Position numbers and translations under genes: made by a program. Below, piece after piece: positions 58,861 through 64,000 of a stretch of DNA of 64,000 nt. Each line of letters starts with the position of its first letter. The stretch's first letter is position 1. Below the pieces are notes generated by a model, which worked only from the letters and a program-made list of their open reading frames with translations, ran no database searches and had not been told where the DNA came from. The DNA is taken from positions 1 through 64,000 of the forward strand of contig CAZOMB010000002.1 in assembly GCA_964581105.1 (NCBI GenBank), given 5' to 3'. The DNA comes from UBA10161 sp964581105 (GTDB taxonomy: Archaea > Micrarchaeota > Micrarchaeia > Anstonellales > Anstonellaceae).

Positions 58861-58876
58861 TGTAACCATGGTTACA
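58861..58876. promoter_or_regulatory. 16-bp perfect palindrome in AT-rich spacer
   Basis: TGTAACCATGGTTACA is a perfect dyad standing in the otherwise gene-free 58770-58974 region, 98 bp downstream of the 3' end of the initiator tRNA (minus strand). It could be an operator of a dimeric repressor. The rest of this 200-bp spacer is A/T-rich and shows no gene. Confidence 0.5.
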
Positions 58877-58974
58877 TTACATAATAATAAATAACTAATA
58901 ACTAAATATAGCAATAAACAAATAAAAAACACCAACCAAACACCGGAACTCTGGGGGCCTGGCACAAAGAAAAA

Positions 58975-59049
58975 TAGCGGGAAGTGGATTTGAACCACTG
59001 ATCTCTGGGTTATGAGCCCAGCGGGCACTCCAGACTACCCTATCCCGCT
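58975..59049 (-). tRNA. Initiator tRNA-Met(CAT)
   Basis: Read on the minus strand: acceptor AGCGGGA/TCCCGCT with the A1-U72 pair, D arm GGGT/GCCC, anticodon arm CTGGG-CTCATAA-CCCAG with the three G-C pairs of initiators, and T arm GTGG-TTCAAAT-CCAC within the longer pairing. 75 nt, no intron, no CCA. Confidence 0.93.
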
Positions 59050-59083
59050 TCGTGCTGTTAAGAGAAGGTGTAAATAAAAACCC

Positions 59084-59734
59084 TTACCTTATTTTCCTTT
59101 CAAAGAAAACAAGTCCGCTTCCACATTTCTCACATTTGAATTGGTTTGAAAAGGCATCGTCAAACCCAACCATTTTTTCTGGGCTGCACAGCCTGCAATG
59201 GTACAAATCTCCCTCACTGACTTCTATACTCTTGTCCAACGGCTTGGCAACACCACCAACAAACTCCTGCAGCCTGCCTTTGCTCATTTTCCAAATATAT
59301 GAGTACCACCCACTGTCCCTGTCCCTTGTTCTGGTATAAGAGAAAAAACCATGACTGTGAAGGCGGTTGAGAACAACACGCACGTCACTGGTTTTTATCC
59401 CTGTTTTTCTTGCAAGGTCCTCATCTGACATATCCTTGTCAAATTCCCGTATAATGTTAATTGTGTTTTCCCCACCCATTTCAATAAAACGCTGCCTCAC
59501 ATCTGCGCTTGCAAGAAACCCTGCCCGCAGGCCTTTTGAATACAAGTCTTTTTTCACAATCCTGTCCGGTCTGCTCTTTTTCCCAACAAACCGTTTTGGT
59601 GTGGTTTTCCTATTTCTTTTCTTCAGGTTTTTTTTAAGAGCGTTTTTCCTCCCAAACCTTCTTGTTTTTGCTTTGGGCCTCCCAAACCTTGTTTTTTTGG
59701 TCGCCTTTTTAGGTTTGGCTCTTTTTTTAGCCAT
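59084..59734 (-). CDS. tfe: Transcription initiation factor TFE (alpha), with basic N-terminal extension
   Basis: 216 aa against about 170-180 for normal TFE. Residues 1-75 are a Lys/Arg-rich tail without internal Met. The winged-helix follows ('DEDLARKTGIKTSDVRVVLNRL', about 100-135), then the C-terminal zinc ribbon CRLC...CEKCG (about 175-205). TFE stabilises the open promoter complex. The extension could contact DNA, similar in charge to other basic tails. It lies downstream of aTrm56. Confidence 0.87.
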   Translation of the reverse strand: MAKKRAKPKKATKKTRFGRPKAKTRRFGRKNALKKNLKKRNRKTTPKRFVGKKSRPDRIVKKDLYSKGLRAGFLASADVRQRFIEMGGENTINIIREFDKDMSDEDLARKTGIKTSDVRVVLNRLHSHGFFSYTRTRDRDSGWYSYIWKMSKGRLQEFVGGVAKPLDKSIEVSEGDLYHCRLCSPEKMVGFDDAFSNQFKCEKCGSGLVFFERKIR

Positions 59735-59777
59735 CTAAAATCACAAACAATTTCTGACCTTCCCCTTATATATACCT

Positions 59778-60308
59778 TCAATGGTTTTTACCACGAACGA
59801 CAACCTTACCGCACTTATCTGGCACGATTTTAATCCTGCCCCCAAACTCCAGTCCCAATTCCCTACCTTTGAAAACCCTGTCCAAAAACATTGCAAGCGC
59901 AGCAACCTCCGAATGTGGTTGATTTGTGACAGCAAGATTGCAATCCACCATTTTGTAAAGTTCAAAAGGAACCTTTCCAGAGCCAACAACCACAACCCAA
60001 TTCCCTTTGTCCATTTCTTTTGTTTTTTTTGAAAAATCCTCACCATACATTGTGAGATGCACAACTTTCCAACCTTGTTTTTTTCTTGACTTTAAGAACC
60101 TTTTCCAATTTTTCTCATACTTTACTTTAAAATCACCACCCCACTGCCTGCCCACACTCTCAACAGTCTTTACAATAGGCAGATCCTTTTCACCACACAG
60201 TACCCCCTCTATTGCGCCAAGCGCCCGGGCCGCCAAAAATACATGGGTTGTAATTCTCTGGTCCCTTATTTTTCTGTGCCCCAACCTGAGCACGCATATT
60301 TTTACCAT
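59778..60308 (-). CDS. tRNA (cytidine-56-2'-O)-methyltransferase
   Basis: 176 aa, archaeal SPOUT enzyme aTrm56. 'VLRLGHRKIRDQRITTHVFL' at the start is diagnostic, as are 'VVVVGSGKVPFELY' and 'NLAVTNQPHSEVAALAMFLD' at the knot. It methylates C56 in the T loop of all tRNAs. ATG 60308 is used; a TATA element 24 bp upstream is shared with the PIN gene. Confidence 0.9.
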   Translation of the reverse strand: MVKICVLRLGHRKIRDQRITTHVFLAARALGAIEGVLCGEKDLPIVKTVESVGRQWGGDFKVKYEKNWKRFLKSRKKQGWKVVHLTMYGEDFSKKTKEMDKGNWVVVVGSGKVPFELYKMVDCNLAVTNQPHSEVAALAMFLDRVFKGRELGLEFGGRIKIVPDKCGKVVVRGKNH

Positions 60309-60327
60309 GCCAAACCCACACAGCCGC

Positions 60328-60336
60328 ATTTTAAAT
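60328..60336. promoter_or_regulatory. Shared TATA element of the aTrm56 / PIN pair
   Basis: ATTTTAAAT is centred 24 bp from ATG 60308 (minus) and 28 bp from ATG 60360 (plus). Confidence 0.55.
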
Positions 60337-60359
60337 CCTTAATCTCAAAAAAGCCAAAT

Positions 60360-60749
60360 ATGAAGTCAATACTGGTGGATACAAACTTTTTGCTAGTCCC
60401 CTATGAGTGTAAAATCGACATTGTAGCTGAGCTTTTGAGAGTTATACACTCTCCCTTTGCCCTTCTGGTAGCTTCTGGCACAATAGATGAATTAAAATCA
60501 ATTGCAGGCAGGACAGGTAAAAGGGCAGCAGCCGCGCGGTTTTTCCTCCAGAACATTGAAAAATACAAAAAGCAAATAAATATAAAAACAATAAAAAGCA
60601 GCGGCAAGGTGGATATGTGGATTATTAAATATGCACAGGAAAAAAACCTCTGTGTTGCAACAAATGACATTCCTTTGAGGAGAAAACTCCTGGCTTTGGG
60701 TGTGCCAGTAATAGCAGTGAAAGGAAAGTCAAAATTAGATTTTGTATAG
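60360..60749 (+). CDS. PIN domain protein (Fcf1/Utp24-like)
   Basis: 129 aa. 'ILVDTNFLLVP' carries the first catalytic Asp, an acidic residue follows in 'ASGTIDELKSI', and the C-terminal acids are in 'VDMWIIKYA' and 'VATNDIPLRRKL'. The branch resembles Fcf1/Utp24, nucleases that process 18S-type rRNA. No antitoxin gene is next to it, so a VapC toxin is less likely. Confidence 0.82.
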   Translation: MKSILVDTNFLLVPYECKIDIVAELLRVIHSPFALLVASGTIDELKSIAGRTGKRAAAARFFLQNIEKYKKQINIKTIKSSGKVDMWIIKYAQEKNLCVATNDIPLRRKLLALGVPVIAVKGKSKLDFV

Positions 60750-60772
60750 GTTTTGGAAATTGAGGTGATTTT

Positions 60773-62833
60773 TTGGAAACATCAATTCTTCAGCTGGCTC
60801 TTTATGTGCCCCTGGTCCTAGGGATTTTAGGGGCATTATATGCAATCAAGCTTGCAAGTGGTGTATTTGAGTATGCCCAGGGCACTAAAAAAATGCAGAA
60901 AATCTCACGCGCAATAATGTCAGGTGCAGGTGCATATCTGAAAAGGCAATTCATAACAGTGGCAGTATTTACCATAATCCTCACAATTCCAATCTATTAT
61001 GTTCTTGGCACCATTGTTGCAGCTGCCTTTCTTGTCGGGGCAATTTCCTCAGGCCTTGTAGGGTATTTTGGCATGTATGTTGCAGTGCGCTCAAATGCCA
61101 GGGCAGCCCAGGCATCTCTCACAAGCATGCGAAAGGCGCTTAGCCTGTTGTTTTCAGCAGGCATGGTAAACGGAGCATTGGTTTCTGGCATTGGCCTGTT
61201 AGGGGTTTCAACCGTATTTGTTGGTGCTTACCTGGCTCTGGGCCAAGGGGAAGCAGCTCTTTCACAGGCAGGCAGGGCATTGATAGGGTTTGGCTTTGGC
61301 GCAAACGTGCTTGCCCTTTTCATGAGGGTTGGTGGAGGAATTTACACAAAGGCAGCAGATGTTGGTGCAGATTTGGTCGGAAAAGTGGAAAAGGGAATAC
61401 CAGAGGACGACCCAAGAAACCCTGCAACAATAGCTGACAATGTTGGCGACAATGTTGGGGACTGCGCAGGAATGGGCGCAGATGTTTTTGAGTCATACAC
61501 AGTGACAATAATCGCAGCAATGGTGCTTGGGGCAGTTGCGTTTGGGCTTATGGGCGCACTGTTTCCCTTGTTTGTAGCAGGCGGTGCAATGCTGCTTGGC
61601 TTTGCAGCAAGCAAAAAGGTCAAGTTAAAGCGCGAAAGCGAGTATCCTTTTGCTGCAATGAAAAGGGGCTTTACAGTATCAACAGTTCTCCAAGCAGTTT
61701 TCTTTTTTGCCCTCTCTTACTATGTACTTAACAGCATTGCAGCATTTCTTGCTCTTTTGACTGGCCTTGTTGCAACTCACCTGATAATGGCATTCACAGA
61801 TTACTACACCTCAACAAAAAGAAAACCAGTGCTTGAAATCGCAACAGCTGCAAAATCAGGGGCAGGAACAAACCTCATAGCAGGGTTAGGGGTTGGGATG
61901 GAATCAGCAGTTGCAGGAATACTGGTTGTTGCAGCAAGCATTTTCTTAGGATTTAATGGCCTTTGGCTTGAATCATTTGGCATATTTGGCTTAGGCTACT
62001 TTGGAATAGCTCTTGTTGGGCTTGGAATGCTCTCAACAACAGCAATGATAATGGCAATGGACACATTTGGCCCTATTGCAGACAATGCAGGGGGAATCGC
62101 ACAAATGTCTGGCCTTGCCCGCAAAGGAAAGAAAAGGCTTGACAGGCTTGATGCTGTTGGCAATACAACAAAGGCAGTGACAAAAGGCTTTGCAATAAGC
62201 TCAGCAGCAATAGCAGCAGTTGCACTGTTTTCAACTTATTTTGAAAGCACAGGGCTTTCCTCAATAAACGTGGCAATGCCAACAGTATTTATCGGCCTTT
62301 TGATAGGTGGCGCAGTGCCATTCATATTCTCTTCTTTGACAATGAAGGCAGTTGGCAGGGCAGCAAACCTTGTGGTGAATGAAGTCAGAAGGCAATTCCG
62401 CGACCCACGCATAATGAAAGGAACACGCGACCCAGATTATGCAAAATGCGTTGACATATCAACAAAAGCAGCAATAAGCTCACTTGTGCTTCCAGGCGCA
62501 ATAGTTGTTCTTGTGCCAATAATACTGGGCTATACGCTTGGTTTAGAGGCTCTGGGCGGCTTTTTGGCAGGAGCAATACTCGTTTCCCAGCTAATGGCAA
62601 TATTCATGTCAAATGCAGGTGGAGCATGGGACAATGCCAAAAAGTACATTGAGGACGGCAAATTCGGGGGCAAGGGAAGCGAGGCACACAAGGCAGCAGT
62701 AGTTGGAGACACAGTAGGAGACCCATTCAAAGACACGTCTGGGCCTGCCTTAAACCCAATGATAAAAGTGCTTAACATTGTTTCCCTGCTGGTAGCAGCA
62801 GTAATAGCAGGCACGCAGATAGGTGCAATTTAG
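60773..62833 (+). CDS. hppA: Membrane-bound proton pyrophosphatase (K+-independent type)
   Basis: 686 aa with about 16 membrane helices. The PPi site DDPRNPATIADNVGDNVGDC is at about 210-230, and the second acidic cluster is 'GDTVGDPFKDTSGPALN' near the end. 'GNTTKA' has Lys at the position that distinguishes K+-independent enzymes from K+-dependent ones (Ala). It uses pyrophosphate hydrolysis to pump protons. The TTG start is supported by GAGGTGAT 6 bp upstream. Confidence 0.9.
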   Translation: METSILQLALYVPLVLGILGALYAIKLASGVFEYAQGTKKMQKISRAIMSGAGAYLKRQFITVAVFTIILTIPIYYVLGTIVAAAFLVGAISSGLVGYFGMYVAVRSNARAAQASLTSMRKALSLLFSAGMVNGALVSGIGLLGVSTVFVGAYLALGQGEAALSQAGRALIGFGFGANVLALFMRVGGGIYTKAADVGADLVGKVEKGIPEDDPRNPATIADNVGDNVGDCAGMGADVFESYTVTIIAAMVLGAVAFGLMGALFPLFVAGGAMLLGFAASKKVKLKRESEYPFAAMKRGFTVSTVLQAVFFFALSYYVLNSIAAFLALLTGLVATHLIMAFTDYYTSTKRKPVLEIATAAKSGAGTNLIAGLGVGMESAVAGILVVAASIFLGFNGLWLESFGIFGLGYFGIALVGLGMLSTTAMIMAMDTFGPIADNAGGIAQMSGLARKGKKRLDRLDAVGNTTKAVTKGFAISSAAIAAVALFSTYFESTGLSSINVAMPTVFIGLLIGGAVPFIFSSLTMKAVGRAANLVVNEVRRQFRDPRIMKGTRDPDYAKCVDISTKAAISSLVLPGAIVVLVPIILGYTLGLEALGGFLAGAILVSQLMAIFMSNAGGAWDNAKKYIEDGKFGGKGSEAHKAAVVGDTVGDPFKDTSGPALNPMIKVLNIVSLLVAAVIAGTQIGAI

Positions 62834-63507
62834 GTCTTCAGCCGTTTTTGCACTGCTTTGCCTTCAAGTTCTCGCAGGGCATCCGCAGCAATCCATTTTG
62901 CAGACTTAGAGTCTATTTTCGCAATTTCTTTGCACACCCCCACAGCTTTCCTGTTAAGTGCCAGGTTTCTTTTCCCAATCTGCCTTAATGCCCAGTTAAC
63001 TGCCTTTTTGACAAAATTCCTCCTATCTGTGGGCTCTCTTGCAATAATTGGGAAAAAGCTCTCAAAAGCCTTGTTTGGGGCATTTTTGTCATGCACAGCA
63101 AGGCACGCCATAAGCGCAAAGCCTGCCCGTTTTACAAACTCGCCCTTTCTTTTGCTCCACTCATTTGCCTTTATGTAGGCAAAAGGCGTCTTGTCAAACA
63201 AACTGGAGCACACCTGGTCGCAAACATCCCAAGAATCAAAGCCCTTTACCCATTCTTCCATCTGCCTTTCACTGACTTTTTCTGGTTCCCCAACAAACCC
63301 GGCAAGAAGCCTTGCCTCATGAATACCAGTCTTCCAAAGCTCAAGCGAGAGCTTTTGGTTTTTGCCAATCATTTTTGCAAGCTTCCTGATTTTTGGCACA
63401 CTTACTCCAAATGCCCTTTTTGTGTTAATGCCAAACCTTGCCATGCCTTTTTTGTTTTTCTTGCTTGCCCTTTTCCTCAGCCAGGAAACAGCCTTTTTCA
63501 CATGCAT
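62830..63507 (-). CDS. AlkD-like DNA alkylation repair protein
   Basis: 225 aa of HEAT-like helices: 'GVSVPKIRKLAKMIGKN', 'HEARLLAGF', 'GFDSWDVCDQVCSSLF', 'VKKAVNWALRQIGKRN' are characteristic of the DNA alkylation repair family (AlkC/AlkD). AlkD excises positively charged alkylated bases. ATG 63507 is preferred to TTG 63516; a TATA element lies 26 bp upstream. Overlaps the pyrophosphatase gene by 4 bp. Confidence 0.85.
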   Translation of the reverse strand: MHVKKAVSWLRKRASKKNKKGMARFGINTKRAFGVSVPKIRKLAKMIGKNQKLSLELWKTGIHEARLLAGFVGEPEKVSERQMEEWVKGFDSWDVCDQVCSSLFDKTPFAYIKANEWSKRKGEFVKRAGFALMACLAVHDKNAPNKAFESFFPIIAREPTDRRNFVKKAVNWALRQIGKRNLALNRKAVGVCKEIAKIDSKSAKWIAADALRELEGKAVQKRLKT

Positions 63508-63529
63508 GCCAATCAATAAAACAAAAACC

Positions 63530-63536
63530 TATAAAA
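63530..63536. promoter_or_regulatory. Shared TATA element of the AlkD-like / 63560 pair
   Basis: TATAAAA is centred 26 bp from ATG 63507 (minus) and 27 bp from ATG 63560 (plus). Confidence 0.6.
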
Positions 63537-63559
63537 GGTGCAAACCTCACAGATTTCAT

Positions 63560-63988
63560 ATGGCAGCACAAGACCTGTCTCAAATTAAGCCAGAAAAAAG
63601 CCAGGAAGACTGGGGCACTGCTCTTCTTGTTGAAAAGCTCACAAGGGACACTGTTTACCAGGCTTTGCAAATATTCACAAAAGCAGCGTCTGGTAAAATA
63701 GGTGAAGTCCTGTTAAAGGAAAAAAGTGCAATCCCTGCAAAACTTTTTCATATGGCAGAGCACCCTGACAAATATGAGAACATGGGCGTAAAAATCGCAA
63801 GAACATCAGAATATGTGGAAGGGAAAAAGGAAAAAATAGAGGTTTTCAGTATCAGGCTTGAGGCAGACAAAATACTCACCTTGCGGGTCGGGGAAGACTT
63901 TACAGAAATCTCGCTTGCAACAGGAACCAAGCTTGACGAAATAATCTCCCAACAGGGTGATAACATTAAATACGAGAAGTACACATAA
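63560..63988 (+). CDS. Conserved small protein of unknown function
   Basis: 142 aa, soluble, alpha/beta, no recognised family. The start at ATG 63560 (27 bp from the TATA element) replaces a longer frame that is antisense to the AlkD-like gene. Confidence 0.55.
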   Translation: MAAQDLSQIKPEKSQEDWGTALLVEKLTRDTVYQALQIFTKAASGKIGEVLLKEKSAIPAKLFHMAEHPDKYENMGVKIARTSEYVEGKKEKIEVFSIRLEADKILTLRVGEDFTEISLATGTKLDEIISQQGDNIKYEKYT

Positions 63989-64000
63989 TTTAACCGAGGT

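Noticed and set aside
58840..59028. 62-aa minus-strand reading frame
   Set aside because: It runs through the initiator tRNA and an AT-rich spacer and resembles no protein.
60360..60749. VapC toxin of a toxin-antitoxin pair
   Set aside because: No antitoxin gene precedes it and the sequence is closer to the Fcf1/Utp24 branch.

Overview
The window is archaeal. It carries Orc1/Cdc6, RPA, the RFC large subunit, Rpo7, Spt4, TFE, S26e, SepF, wybutosine enzyme Taw1, aTrm56, a class III signal-peptide pilin system and the enzymes of ether-lipid synthesis (polyprenyl synthase, GGGP synthase, geranylgeranyl reductase). Compact genes, frequent start/stop overlaps, many single-copy orphan genes and a three-unit fused tRNA-splicing endonuclease point to a DPANN archaeon, most likely Micrarchaeota or a Diapherotrites-like relative. 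The lineage is an inference; no 16S rRNA gene is present to confirm it. First genes of operons often look leaderless (TATA box 24-28 bp before the start codon), whereas internal genes use GGTG or GGAGG ribosome-binding sites.

Layout. 1-6.4 kb: a truncated surface protein, geranylgeranyl reductase, NAD kinase, PfkB kinase, RPA, a pilin and a large surface protein. 6.4-6.7 kb: 72-bp tandem repeats, each containing the first 13 nt of the tRNA gene that follows them, then tRNA-Leu(CAA) with two introns. 6.7-16.7 kb (minus strand): two-subunit GMP synthetase, surface proteins, a four-gene pilin-like cassette, M42 aminopeptidase, RNase Z and PheS. 16.7-25.4 kb: two MBL proteins, a Kef-type antiporter, a VirB2-like small protein, an NFACT-R protein, the rpo7-spt4-rps26e cluster, Orc1/Cdc6 and SepF around an inverted-repeat-rich gap. 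25.4-30 kb: two lycopene-cyclase half proteins, three modification enzymes (TrmJ, Mtq2-like, Sua5), GGGP synthase, an SDR protein and thymidylate kinase. 30-37.8 kb: orphan genes, membrane proteins, ATCase, HtpX-LemA. 37.9-42.5 kb: aldolase with FBPase (gluconeogenesis), the fused splicing endonuclease, Taw1, a HAD phosphatase. 42.5-52.2 kb: two pilins, TopA, two envelope glycosylation-type genes, a HerA/VirB4-like ATPase with partner, PRPP synthetase. 52.3-57.3 kb: a zinc-ribbon protein, a second, catalytically dead EndA-like protein, RFC large subunit, a YchF-type GTPase, a Cys-repeat surface protein. 57.3-64 kb: tRNA-Lys(CTT) with intron, polyprenyl synthase, initiator tRNA-Met, TFE, aTrm56, a PIN protein, membrane pyrophosphatase, an AlkD-like repair protein.

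Two themes stand out. The first is tRNA processing: a tRNA-Leu with a canonical and a non-canonical intron (both fold as bulge-helix-bulge), an intron-containing tRNA-Lys, a three-unit endonuclease able in principle to cut such introns, and a second EndA-like subunit without catalytic residues. The second is promoter architecture: five divergent gene pairs (and probably a tRNA/protein pair) have start codons 52-54 bp apart around one shared, near-symmetric TATA element, which would make both transcripts leaderless.
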